This document shows positions 35,071 through 43,271 of a stretch of DNA of 64,000 nt, piece by piece. The position numbers and the translations under genes are program-made. Each line of letters opens with the position of its first letter. The first letter of the stretch is position 1. Source of the DNA: Janthinobacterium sp. PAMC25594 (lineage in GTDB: Bacteria > Pseudomonadota > Gammaproteobacteria > Burkholderiales > Burkholderiaceae_D); assembly GCF_019443505.1 (NCBI RefSeq), contig NZ_CP080377.1, positions 2,542,001-2,606,000 of the forward strand, written 5' to 3'. A model generated the notes under the pieces. That model did no database searches. It was not told the DNA's origin and worked only from the letters and a program-made list of their open reading frames with translations.

Positions 35071-36702
35071 TTATTTCCCCGCCACGATCGCCGTCGCAGC
35101 GGGTGCTGCCACGGCAGGAGCTGCGCTGCTCAGGCGCGGCTCCGCGTTGTCACCCAGTTGCCTCAGGCGTATGTACGTTTTCGGACCTGCCAGGCCATCG
35201 GCCCGCAAGTTCTGGCTCTGCTGGAAAGCTCGCAGCTGGCCTTGCATCTCGGCATCGAGCGGCAGGTTGGCGGCCGGTGCCGGCAAGCCACGCTGCTGCG
35301 CCAGGCGCTGCGCCAGCCAATCCACGTCGGCGCCACGGGCACCCAGCGGCACTTCGTCGCGCCAGCCGCGCGGGGCGCGCCAGAAGGTGGTAAAACTGCC
35401 ATCGCTGCGCTGCGCCAGCTGGGCCAGGGGCAGGCTTTGTGGTTTGCCATCGAGCATCAAGGTGGCCGTCTCGCCCTGCAAGCGCGTCAGCAGCGCCAGC
35501 TGTTCCCTACCCTCCCCGTCGCGCAGCGCCAGCATGGCGGGAGTATCGAGCACGCGCAGTTCGGCGATGCCGCCCCGGCTGTACAGGCAGCGCAGGCCGG
35601 CACGGGCGCCCGCCTGGCAAGCGTCGCCGGCCGGCAACTGCTCGCCCCACAGGGCGGCCAGCTGGCGCAGCACGGCGTTGCGGTCCGGCACGCTGGCAAG
35701 GACAGGCGCGGCCACCGCTGCGGACGCGGCCGGCACGGATGCGGCCAAGGCCGGTGCGACGGCCGCCGGGGCGGGCACGCTGGCACGCGGCATAAAGTGC
35801 CAGGCCAGCGCGGCCGTCACCAGCGCACCGGCCAGCACGCCACCGGCCACGTGCGGCCAGCGCAAGCCCCGTCCGGCAGCCGGCTTGCCCTCTTCCGCAA
35901 ACACTTCCTCGGCGGCACGGCGCAATATCTGGCGCGTCACCTGCGGCTGGTTTTCCACATAGGCACCCAGCAGCGCGCGTTCGCACAGCAGGTTGATGCG
36001 GCGCGGCACTCCCTTGCTCAAGGCATGGATCTGCGCCATCAGGCGCGGCGCGAACGGCGTCTGCGCCGTGCTGCCCGCCACGGCCAGGCGGTGGCGGATA
36101 TAGCTGGCCGTCTCGTCCGCCGTCAGCGACCCCAGGTGATAACGGGCGATCACGCGCTGCGCCAGCTGCTCCAGCTCGGGCCGGGCCAGCATGGCGCGCA
36201 ATTCCGGCTGGCCGATCAGGATAATCTGCAGCAACTTGCGCTCGCTCGTTTCCAGGTTGGTCAGCAAACGCAGCTGCTCCAGCACGGCGGCGGACAGGTT
36301 TTGCGCTTCGTCAATGATCAGCACATTGTTCTTGCCCTGCGCATGGCTGGCCAGCAAATGCGCATTGATGGCGTCGACATAGCCTTTCACGCTGGCCACG
36401 CCGGGCGCCACGGCTATGCGGAATTCCTCGCAAATCGACAGCAGCAATTCCTCGACGGACAGTTTCGGATTGAAGATATACGCGAGCTGGCAGTTTTCCG
36501 GAATCTGTTCCATGAAGCAGCGGCACACGGTGGTTTTGCCGGCGCCGATTTCTCCCGTCAGCAGCACGAAACCGCCGCCGCTGCCCACGCCATACAGCAG
36601 GTGCGCCAGCGCTTCGCGGTGGCGTTCACTCATGAACAGGTAGCGCGGATCGGGGGCGATCGAGAACGGCGATTGTTTGAGCTGGAAATAATGCGTGTAC
36701 AT
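35071..36702 (-). CDS. gspA: Type II secretion ATPase GspA (ExeA-like)
   Basis: A 543-residue inner-membrane protein. The AAA domain (1-265) has Walker A G-E-I-G-A-G-K-T-T near 50-58 and Walker B V-L-I-I-D-E-A-Q near 128-135. One membrane helix lies near 285-305, and a periplasmic part ends in a peptidoglycan-binding type 1 domain (about 475-535; L-R-A-F-Q-Q-S-Q-N-L-R-A-D-G-L). It opens M-Y-T-H-Y-F-Q-L-K-Q-S-P-F-S. Works with GspB, the next gene. Together they could support secretion of the chitinase encoded 16 kb away, but that link is inferred. Confidence 0.9.
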   Translation of the reverse strand: MYTHYFQLKQSPFSIAPDPRYLFMSERHREALAHLLYGVGSGGGFVLLTGEIGAGKTTVCRCFMEQIPENCQLAYIFNPKLSVEELLLSICEEFRIAVAPGVASVKGYVDAINAHLLASHAQGKNNVLIIDEAQNLSAAVLEQLRLLTNLETSERKLLQIILIGQPELRAMLARPELEQLAQRVIARYHLGSLTADETASYIRHRLAVAGSTAQTPFAPRLMAQIHALSKGVPRRINLLCERALLGAYVENQPQVTRQILRRAAEEVFAEEGKPAAGRGLRWPHVAGGVLAGALVTAALAWHFMPRASVPAPAAVAPALAASVPAASAAVAAPVLASVPDRNAVLRQLAALWGEQLPAGDACQAGARAGLRCLYSRGGIAELRVLDTPAMLALRDGEGREQLALLTRLQGETATLMLDGKPQSLPLAQLAQRSDGSFTTFWRAPRGWRDEVPLGARGADVDWLAQRLAQQRGLPAPAANLPLDAEMQGQLRAFQQSQNLRADGLAGPKTYIRLRQLGDNAEPRLSSAAPAVAAPAATAIVAGK

Positions 36703-36753
36703 GGAGACCCTGCGGATGAAACGATCAAAATGCGCGGCGGCAAGCCGAACCCC

Positions 36754-37278
36754 TCAGCGGGTGCGGGCGGGCGGCAACGGCTTGTATTTGGCGCAATACA
36801 CTTTCGCCTTGCTACGGAAGTAGACGATTTTACTGCCAGGCATGGAACCACGGACAGGAAAGGCGGAATTGTCGAGTTTATTGAAACGCAGGCCCGAGGC
36901 GCTGCGGATGGCCGGTTCCAGCTTTTCCGGCGTCGAATCGGCTACCACGCCCATGAAGACGAGGGGGCTGGTGTCGTCGCTGACGATCACGTCGGTCACG
37001 GGCGCGCCCCACAGGGTGGCGTCCGTGCGGAACCAGTAGGCGCCCCCTTCATGCTTGTAGGCGGGGCCGAAAGCCGTCAGCAAATAGGCATAGAAGGCCT
37101 TGTTGTCGATCTGGTCGATGCACAGCACGGCATTGCCCACCACTTGCCCGAACGTGGACGGCGGCGGCTTGGCCTGCGCCAGCACGCCGGACACGGGGAC
37201 ACCGAAGCCCAGCAAGGCGAACGCCGCCAGCAGGGCCGGCGCACGCCAGGGACGCATCAATGCACGGCGCACGCGCAT
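36754..37278 (-). CDS. Secreted hypothetical protein
   Basis: A 174-residue protein with a basic N-terminus and a hydrophobic signal segment (A-L-L-A-A-F-A-L-L-G-F-G-V, cleavage near L-A-Q-A, residue 33). The mature part has a helix and beta segments (F-Y-A-Y-L-L-T-A-F-G-P-A-Y) and two cysteines. No known family. It starts 2 bp after the stop of a tiny Lys-rich gene and lies 51 bp before gspA, so it may be in the same operon. Confidence 0.68.
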   Translation of the reverse strand: MRVRRALMRPWRAPALLAAFALLGFGVPVSGVLAQAKPPPSTFGQVVGNAVLCIDQIDNKAFYAYLLTAFGPAYKHEGGAYWFRTDATLWGAPVTDVIVSDDTSPLVFMGVVADSTPEKLEPAIRSASGLRFNKLDNSAFPVRGSMPGSKIVYFRSKAKVYCAKYKPLPPARTR

Positions 37279-37280
37279 GA

Positions 37281-37388
37281 TCAGCGCTTGCGCTCTTCTT
37301 TCTTGACCTTCTTGGCTTCCTTCTTTTCCTTCATGCTCTTGGCCGGTTCCTTCTTGGCTTCTTTCTTGCTGTCCTGTGCCTTGCTCAT
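37281..37388 (-). CDS. Very small Lys-rich protein (35 aa)
   Basis: M-S-K-A-Q-D-S-K-K-E-A-K-K-E followed by more K/E blocks and a stop (TGA at 37281-37283). Sixteen of 35 residues are lysine, so it would be a highly charged helix. GGAG lies 8 bases before the ATG, and the stop is 2 bp from the next start. The short length leaves doubt, but the ribosome site and tight spacing support translation. Confidence 0.55.
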   Translation of the reverse strand: MSKAQDSKKEAKKEPAKSMKEKKEAKKVKKEERKR

Positions 37389-37456
37389 CATCTACTCCAT
37401 GCTTGGGCGAAAATGCCTGGGCCATTATGACACTCCCCCATGAAAATGCCACCCGA

Positions 37457-37486
37457 AAAGCAAAACGGCCGCACAAGGCGGCCGTT
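37457..37486 (-). terminator. Hairpin terminator after 37509-37796 gene
   Basis: AACGGCCGC-(5 bp)-GCGGCCGTT; on the reverse strand a T-rich run (37457-37463, interrupted) follows the stem. It lies 22 bp past the stop of the upstream gene. Confidence 0.6.
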
Positions 37487-37508
37487 CCAGTCAGGCATCA
37501 GCGCCCTA

Positions 37509-37796
37509 TCAGTGCAGGCACAGGCGGCGGCGCGTCTTTTCGATCAGCTCCGCATCGTAGGGATACAGGTTCTCGATAAAGAACAATTCCGTTTCGGCCT
37601 CGTCTTCCAGGCACATTTCGATCATGACCGGGCCATCGCTTTCGCGGCCCAGGAAATCCTTCGGCCAGCGGTTCTTGCGGTGCGTGCGCATCATTTCCAT
37701 GCCCAGCTTGGCCAGCGGCGCCGACACGCCGGCGGCCAGCGCCTCTTGCTGCCAGTCGTCCCAGTACTCGCTCTTTGCTGCCTTGTCGTTCATCAT
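37509..37796 (-). CDS. Conserved small protein of unknown function
   Basis: A 95-residue acidic protein starting M-M-N-D-K-A-A-K-S-E-Y-W-D-D-W-Q-Q-E-A. It has a central basic patch (T-H-R-K-N-R-W-P) and an acidic run (E-D-E-A-E-T-E-L-F-F). No signal peptide. The ATG at 37794-37796 has GGAAGAG before it; a longer in-frame start is unlikely. Family not recognised. Confidence 0.65.
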   Translation of the reverse strand: MMNDKAAKSEYWDDWQQEALAAGVSAPLAKLGMEMMRTHRKNRWPKDFLGRESDGPVMIEMCLEDEAETELFFIENLYPYDAELIEKTRRRLCLH

Positions 37797-38020
37797 GCTC
37801 TTCCAACTCAGGTGTAAAAGGCGGACTTTACTCTTCATGGCGCGCCTTGCCAAGCATGCATACAAGCAATAGCGCAACACCAGACATAGACCAGTCTGAA
37901 AAAATTGGCATTAAACAAGGCCAATTTCAATACCATTCACGAAACACAAAAATCCCTTTATTAACAAATACTTGCAATCACCACCTCGGGCATGGCGCGG
38001 CATCGCACAAAGCATTTGTT

Positions 38021-38039
38021 AATACCACTTAAATACCTG
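38021..38039. promoter_or_regulatory. Candidate GntR operator at nagK promoter
   Basis: Two ATACC-type half-sites 11 bp apart (AATACCA...ATACCTG) immediately before the -35 box. The same layout, with matching consensus AATACCANNNNANTACCNG, occurs at the receptor promoter (56651-56669). Binding here would block RNA polymerase. Confidence 0.55.
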
Positions 38040-38068
38040 TTGACAAGCCATCGAGGCGACAATATAGT
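38040..38068 (+). promoter_or_regulatory. Sigma-70 promoter of the nag operon
   Basis: TTGACA (38040-38045), 17-bp spacer, TATAGT (38063-38068), then 75 bp to the nagK start. The -35 is a full match and the -10 a 5-of-6 match. Confidence 0.7.
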
Positions 38069-38143
38069 GCCTTCAGCTTTTTCGCCGCCCGACAAATAAA
38101 AAAACGAGACAGGCGCAATCAACCATATGCGGGACTGCACAAC

Positions 38144-39016
38144 ATGATCGAATACATAATCGGCGTCGACGGCGGGGGCAGCGGCACCCGCGTACGCCTG
38201 GCGCGCCTCGATGGCCAGGAACTGGCGCAGGGACAAAGCGGCCCATCCGGCCTGGGTCTGGGCATCGAACGGGCCTGGACGTCCGTGGCGCATGCCGTCA
38301 CCCTGGCCTTCCGCGCCGCCGGCCTGGAACAGCCTTCCTTGCAGCGTATGGCCATCGGCCTGGGCCTGGCCGGCGTGCACAACAAGCAGTGGGCCGCCAG
38401 CTTTGTCGAACACAATCCCGGCTATGCCTTGGTGGCACTCGAATCGGATGCCCTGACCACCCTGCTGGGCGCGCACGCGGGCCAGCCCGGCGTCATCGTT
38501 GCCATCGGCACCGGCAGCGTAGGCGAAGTGCTGCACGCGGACGGCAGCCGCCACGAAGTGGGCGGCTGGGGCTTTCCCTCCGGCGACGAAGCGGGCGGCG
38601 CCTGGATCGGCATGCACGCCATCAACCACGCGCAGCAGGTGGTCGACGGGCGCGTGCCCGGCAGCGCCTTTGCCACGGCCGTCATCGACGCCTGCGGCGG
38701 CCAGCGCAACGCCATGCAAGTGTGGCTGGCGGCCGCCAGCCAGACCACGTTCGCGCAACTGGCGCGGCTGGTGCTCGAACATGCGGCCAGCAACGTGGTG
38801 GCGCGCACCATCCTGAACGACGCGGGCCAGCAGATCGCCCTCATCGCCAGGGCGCTCGACCCGGCCGGCACCTTGCCCGTGGCCCTGTGCGGCGGCCTGG
38901 CGGCGCCCTTGTCGGCCTACCTGCCGGCGGCACTGTTGCAACTGGTCGTGCCGGCACAGGGCGACTCGGCCGCAGGCGGCCTGCGCCTGATCAGCAAGCA
39001 CTTGCAGGAGCAATGA
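38144..39016 (+). CDS. nagK: N-acetylglucosamine kinase, BadF/BadG ATPase family
   Basis: A 290-residue sugar kinase of the ASKHA fold. It opens I-I-G-V-D-G-G-G-S-G-T-R (phosphate 1 loop, residues 5-16) and has the adenosine/phosphate motif V-A-I-G-T-G-S-V-G near 119-127, W-G-F-P-S-G-D-E-A-G-G near 141-151 and C-G-G-L-A-A-P near 250. It phosphorylates cytoplasmic GlcNAc to GlcNAc-6-P. First gene of the operon, right after the sigma-70 promoter; its last codon overlaps the GntR start (ATGA). Gene order with nagA and nagB-II supports GlcNAc as substrate. Confidence 0.87.
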   Translation: MIEYIIGVDGGGSGTRVRLARLDGQELAQGQSGPSGLGLGIERAWTSVAHAVTLAFRAAGLEQPSLQRMAIGLGLAGVHNKQWAASFVEHNPGYALVALESDALTTLLGAHAGQPGVIVAIGTGSVGEVLHADGSRHEVGGWGFPSGDEAGGAWIGMHAINHAQQVVDGRVPGSAFATAVIDACGGQRNAMQVWLAAASQTTFAQLARLVLEHAASNVVARTILNDAGQQIALIARALDPAGTLPVALCGGLAAPLSAYLPAALLQLVVPAQGDSAAGGLRLISKHLQEQ

Positions 39017-39753
39017 CCATGCTGACCAAACTGTCCGCCTTCAAACCGAATCCCGCCAGCGACACGCCGCTCTACATGCAACTGGCGAACATGCTGTCGG
39101 ACGGCATCGCCAGCGGCGACTGGCGCGCCAACCAGGCCTTGCCCTCCGAGCGCGTGCTATCGGACATCCTGGAAATCTCGCGCGTCACGGCGCGCAAGGC
39201 CATCGACATGCTGTGCGACCGGGGCATGCTGACGCGCAGGCGCGGCTCGGGCACCTACATCACGCCCAAGCTGGAGCAGCCGCTGTCGCGCCTGACGAGC
39301 TTTTCGGAAGAATTGCGCCAGCGGGGCTTCACGGCCGGCTCGCGCTGGCTGCAGCGCGATATCGGCGTGGCGGCGCCGCTGGAACTGCTGTCGCTGGGCC
39401 TGTCGCCGCACATGCCGGTGGCGCGCCTGCGCCGCCTGCGCACGGCCGACGAAGTGGTGATGGCGATCGAGACGACCACCATCCCCGCGCTGTACATGCC
39501 GGACCCGCAGCAGGTCACCGATTCGCTGTACGGCTATCTGGAGTCGCGCGGCACCATCCCGATGCGCGCGCTGCAGCATATCCGCGCCGTCAACGCCACG
39601 GCGGAACAGGCCAAGCTGGCCAATATCAAGACGGGTGAAGCCATGCTGCACATCACCCGTGTCAGTTATCTCGACAACGGCGCAGCGGTGGAACTGACCC
39701 ACTCGTATTGCCGCAGTGATTATTATGAATTCGTAGCGGAGTCGCGCAGATGA
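39013..39753 (+). CDS. GntR-family regulator with UTRA domain (GlcNAc-type)
   Basis: A 246-residue HutC-subfamily regulator. The winged-helix domain (about 20-88) has P-S-E-R-V-L-S-D-I-L-E-I-S-R-V-T-A-R-K-A-I-D and R-R-G-S-G-T-Y. The UTRA ligand domain spans 95-240 and probably senses a phosphorylated amino sugar. AGGAG lies before the ATG. Located between nagK and nagA with overlaps at both ends. A second regulator of identical length and layout is encoded at 56890. Likely repressor of this locus (NagR/NagQ-type role). Confidence 0.88.
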   Translation: MTMLTKLSAFKPNPASDTPLYMQLANMLSDGIASGDWRANQALPSERVLSDILEISRVTARKAIDMLCDRGMLTRRRGSGTYITPKLEQPLSRLTSFSEELRQRGFTAGSRWLQRDIGVAAPLELLSLGLSPHMPVARLRRLRTADEVVMAIETTTIPALYMPDPQQVTDSLYGYLESRGTIPMRALQHIRAVNATAEQAKLANIKTGEAMLHITRVSYLDNGAAVELTHSYCRSDYYEFVAESRR

Positions 39754-40862
39754 GCAGCACTATCAAAGGCAATATCCTTACCCCCGGCGGCTGGATCCAC
39801 GGCGCCATCGCCTTCGGCGAGCGCGTCGACAGCATCACCGGCGATTCCCTCCACCCGTCAGGCAACAGCGACGATTATATTCTGCCCGGCTTTATCGACC
39901 TGCACGTGCACGGCGGCGCCGGCAAGGACATCATGGAAGGCGGCGAAGCCGTCTACACCATCGCGGCCATCCACGCGCGCCACGGCACCACCAGCCTCCT
40001 GGCCACCACCATGACGGCGCCGCCGGAAGATATCGACGTGGCCCTGACGGCCATCGGCATCGCCGCCAACCACCGCCGCCCGAACACGGCGCGCGTGCTG
40101 GGCGCCCACCTGGAAGGCCCGTACATCAATTCCGGCAAGCTCGGGGCGCAGCCGAACTACGCGCGCGCCGCCACCCTGGCCGAAATCGAGCGCCTGCAAA
40201 CGCTGGCCAAACTGCGCGTCATCACCGTGGCGCCGGAAATCGCCGGCCACCTGGACCTGGTGCGCGCCCTGGCCGACGCCGGCGTGCGCGTGCAGATCGG
40301 CCACACGCTCGGCTCCTATGAGGACGGCGTGGCCGCGCTGGAGCATGGCGCCATGGGCTTTACGCACCTGTTCAACGCCATGAGCGGCCTGCACCACCGC
40401 GAGCCGGGCATGGTCGGCGCAGCCCTGGCGCACGCCGAATATGCGGAACTGATCCCCGACCTGCTGCACGTGCACCCGGGCGCCATCAAGGTGGCCCTGC
40501 GCGCCATCCCGCGCCTGTACTGCGTCACCGATTCGACCGCCGCCACCGGCATGCCGGACGGCGAATACATGCTGGGCCGCCACGCCGTGCAGAAATGCAT
40601 GGGCGGCGTGCGCCTGCCCGACGGCACGCTGGCGGGCAGCACCCTGACCCTGGACCAGGCGCTGCGCAACCTGGTGGGACTGGGACTGGACCTGGCCGAC
40701 GCGTCCAAGCGCGTGTCGACCAATGCCGCCGATTACCTGGGCCTGGAAGAACGCGGCCGGCTGGCCCCCGGCACTTACGCCGATCTGGTGGTACTCGATC
40801 GCGATCTCAAACTCAAAGCTGTATATATAGAAGGAGAAATCTGTGACCTCAATGATGCTTAA
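39750..40862 (+). CDS. nagA: N-acetylglucosamine-6-phosphate deacetylase
   Basis: A 370-residue amidohydrolase that converts GlcNAc-6-P to glucosamine-6-P and acetate. Metal and catalytic motifs: H-V-H in D-L-H-V-H-G-G near residues 51-57, H-L-E-G-P-Y near 119-124 (metal-binding Glu), I-G-H-T near 182, T-H-L-F-N-A-M near 203 and catalytic Asp in V-T-D-S-T-A-A near 263. The ATG overlaps the GntR stop. Confidence 0.95.
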   Translation: MSSTIKGNILTPGGWIHGAIAFGERVDSITGDSLHPSGNSDDYILPGFIDLHVHGGAGKDIMEGGEAVYTIAAIHARHGTTSLLATTMTAPPEDIDVALTAIGIAANHRRPNTARVLGAHLEGPYINSGKLGAQPNYARAATLAEIERLQTLAKLRVITVAPEIAGHLDLVRALADAGVRVQIGHTLGSYEDGVAALEHGAMGFTHLFNAMSGLHHREPGMVGAALAHAEYAELIPDLLHVHPGAIKVALRAIPRLYCVTDSTAATGMPDGEYMLGRHAVQKCMGGVRLPDGTLAGSTLTLDQALRNLVGLGLDLADASKRVSTNAADYLGLEERGRLAPGTYADLVVLDRDLKLKAVYIEGEICDLNDA

Positions 40863-41865
40863 AGAAGCCATTTCCGCCGCCGAATGCGTCGCCCTGCAAC
40901 TGGCCAGCGACACGGAACGTTACGCGGAACTGGGCCGCAAATTGAGGAGCACCTCGTTCTCGACCGCGCTGACCATCGCGCGCGGCAGCTCCGACCACGC
41001 CTGCAACTACGTCGCCTACCTGATCATGGCGCGCCTGGGCCGTGTCGTCGCCTCGCTGCCGATGTCGCTGGTGACCCTGAACAAATCGCCGCTGGTGACG
41101 CGCGATACGCTGGCCATCTCGATTTCGCAATCGGGCCAAAGCCCGGACGTGGTCGAACCGATCCGCTACTTCCGCGACGGCGGCGCCACCACCGTGGCCC
41201 TCGTCAACGACATCGATTCGCCGCTGGCGCACGCCGCCGAATGGGCCATGCCCCTGCGCGCCGGCAAGGAACAAAGCGTCGCCGCCACCAAGAGCTTCAT
41301 CACCAGCCTGGTCGCCGGCGCGCGCATGGTGGCCCAGTGGCAGAACGACCCCGAGCTGCAGGCGGGCCTGGAAGCGTTGCCCGAAGCGCTGCTTGAAGCG
41401 ACGCGCATCGACTGGTCGCCCGCGATCGATGTGCTGGCACCGGCGCGTAACATCATGGTCGTGGGACGCGGCATCAGCTTCCCCGTGGCGCTGGAAGCGG
41501 CGCTGAAATTCAAGGAAACCTCGGCCCTGCAGGCCGAAGCGTTCAGCGGTGCCGAAATCAAGCACGGCCCGATGGCCCTGATCGAAGACGGCTACCCGCT
41601 GCTGATTTTCGCCACGCGCGGCCCGACGCAAGCCGGCCTGCTGCAACTGGCAACAGAGATGCGCGGCCGTGGCGCCAAGGTTCTGCTGGCGGCGCCCGCC
41701 GACGTGGCCGAGCGCGACCTGACCCTGCCCGTGGCGGCCACGCCAGATCTCGATCCGATCGTCGCCATCCAGTCCTTCTACGTGATGGCGGCGAAACTGT
41801 CGGCCGCGCGCGGCATGGACCCGGATGCGCCGCGCCACCTGAGCAAGGTCACCAAAACGAACTAA
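40843..41865 (+). CDS. nagB-II: Glucosamine-6-phosphate deaminase, SIS-domain type (NagB-II)
   Basis: A 340-residue protein with two SIS domains, homologous to the isomerase half of GlmS. Motifs: A-R-G-S-S-D-H-A near residues 46-53, I-S-Q-S-G-Q-S-P-D near 86-94 and E-T-S...E-A-F-S-G-A-E-I-K-H-G-P near 226-243. It replaces classic NagB, converting GlcN-6-P to fructose-6-P plus ammonia. The start is GTG 40843 with AAGGAG 6 bases upstream; an ATG 9 bases later is possible. It overlaps nagA by 20 bp. Confidence 0.92.
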   Translation: MTSMMLKEAISAAECVALQLASDTERYAELGRKLRSTSFSTALTIARGSSDHACNYVAYLIMARLGRVVASLPMSLVTLNKSPLVTRDTLAISISQSGQSPDVVEPIRYFRDGGATTVALVNDIDSPLAHAAEWAMPLRAGKEQSVAATKSFITSLVAGARMVAQWQNDPELQAGLEALPEALLEATRIDWSPAIDVLAPARNIMVVGRGISFPVALEAALKFKETSALQAEAFSGAEIKHGPMALIEDGYPLLIFATRGPTQAGLLQLATEMRGRGAKVLLAAPADVAERDLTLPVAATPDLDPIVAIQSFYVMAAKLSAARGMDPDAPRHLSKVTKTN

Positions 41866-41980
41866 CAGGCAGTACCCGGCAACTGCGCCCCGGCACGGGA
41901 CGCGGCTGCCGGCCGCAGTATGCGAAAAGAATATAAGCGACGGCAAGGGCATGTACCCGCGCCGCGGACTCATGGACATT

Positions 41981-41995
41981 GGAGCGCCACGCTCC
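41981..41995 (+). promoter_or_regulatory. Small hairpin before the binding-protein ribosome site
   Basis: GGAGCG-CCA-CGCTCC, perfect 6-bp stem ending 1 base before the AGGA site of the sugar-binding-protein gene. It may protect an mRNA 5' end or tune translation initiation. Confidence 0.4.
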
Positions 41996-42004
41996 AGGAT
42001 AAAA

Positions 42005-43264
42005 ATGACGATCAAGAGACTGTTGGCAGCATTTGCCTGCGCGGGCCTGCTCGCGCCACAGGCATGGGCTGCCGAGAAAATCGAATTCTGGACCTTCAGC
42101 ATGAAGCCCAAGTTCACGCCGTATTTCAATGCGGTGGTGGCGCGCTATGAAGCGCAGAATCCCGACGTCAAAATCGAATGGATCGACTTCCCGTGGGACG
42201 TCATCCAGACCAAGCTGGTCACGCGCATCGTGGCCGGCACGCCGCCCGCGCTGGTCAGCCTGAACGTGCCCTGGGCCGACGAATTTGCGCGCGACGGCTT
42301 GCTCACACAAGTCGATGGCCTGATCGCGCCAGCGCGCGCCAGCTACATTCCCAGCGCCCTGGAAGACTTGCGCTTCAAGGGCCGCACCTATGGCTTCCCC
42401 ATGTACAGCAATGTCGCGGTGATCGCCTTCAATACCGCCATTTTCAAGCAGGCGGGCCTCACGCGCGGCCCCGCCAGCCTCGATGAACAGCTGGCGTTCG
42501 CGCGCCAGATCGCGCAACGCACGGGCAAGGCCGGCATCGCCCCCGCCCTCTCTAAAATCGATGGCCTGTTCATGCAGCAGGGCCTGGCCGTCATCACCGA
42601 CAACCGCGCCGTCTTCAATTCGCCGCGGCACGTGGCGCTGGTGCAGAAACTGGCCGACACCTACAAGGTCGGCGGCCTGCTGAAGGAAAGCCTGTTCGCC
42701 GAAGATAACTTCCCGGCCGTGATCGACGCCTACAAGGGCGGCCGCCTGGGCATGCTGCTGGCGCCGCCGACGGCCATGCAGCGCATCCGCGGCGATGCGA
42801 AAGACATCTACGCCATCACCGACGTGGCGCCCGCGCCGCTGGGCCCCACCGGCATCGCCGACGGCGGCTGGCTGGTGCACTTCGCCATCCCGAAAGGCGT
42901 GCCGGCGCACCTGCTGCCATCGGTCGGCAAGTTCGCGCGCTTCCTGACGAACGACGCCAACCAGCTCGAATTCGCCAGGCAGGCCAGCGTCTTCCCCACC
43001 ACGATCAAGGCGGCGGCCGACCCGTTTTTTCTGTCCACGCCGCAGAACGCGGGCGCGGCCGAGAAAGCCGTCGCCGCCGGCGCCCTGTCGATGGGCCACT
43101 CGCGCACGCTGTACGTGGCCGGCATCGACGACTACGACGAATTGCGCCGCTCGCTGGTAAAAGCCGTCGAGGCGGGCGTGACGGGCAAGCAGGACGTGAA
43201 ACAGGCGCTGGACCAGGCCGTCGCCATCTGGAACCGCAAGCTGGCCACCCTGCCGCGCCACTAA
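42005..43264 (+). CDS. ABC sugar transporter, periplasmic binding protein
   Basis: A 419-residue family 1-type binding protein. It has a signal peptide (cleavage near A-W-A, residue 21), then I-E-F-W-T-F-S and the sugar-binding fold, with W-A-D-E-F-A-R-D-G-L near 86-95. It delivers amino sugar or chito-oligosaccharide to the permeases. AGGAT precedes the ATG; a 15-base hairpin lies just before. The 139-bp gap after nagB-II is the largest in the operon, so an internal promoter is possible. Substrate inferred from context. Confidence 0.87.
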   Translation: MTIKRLLAAFACAGLLAPQAWAAEKIEFWTFSMKPKFTPYFNAVVARYEAQNPDVKIEWIDFPWDVIQTKLVTRIVAGTPPALVSLNVPWADEFARDGLLTQVDGLIAPARASYIPSALEDLRFKGRTYGFPMYSNVAVIAFNTAIFKQAGLTRGPASLDEQLAFARQIAQRTGKAGIAPALSKIDGLFMQQGLAVITDNRAVFNSPRHVALVQKLADTYKVGGLLKESLFAEDNFPAVIDAYKGGRLGMLLAPPTAMQRIRGDAKDIYAITDVAPAPLGPTGIADGGWLVHFAIPKGVPAHLLPSVGKFARFLTNDANQLEFARQASVFPTTIKAAADPFFLSTPQNAGAAEKAVAAGALSMGHSRTLYVAGIDDYDELRRSLVKAVEAGVTGKQDVKQALDQAVAIWNRKLATLPRH

Positions 43265-43271
43265 GGACACC

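Larger units (their letters stand above)
37797..38143. promoter_or_regulatory. Control region upstream of the GlcNAc operon
   Basis: A gene-free, AT-rich 347-bp stretch between divergent genes. Its right part holds a near-consensus promoter (38040-38068) and an ACC-type direct-repeat site (38021-38039). The left part carries the promoter of the small reverse gene; nothing else was recognised. Confidence 0.6.
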
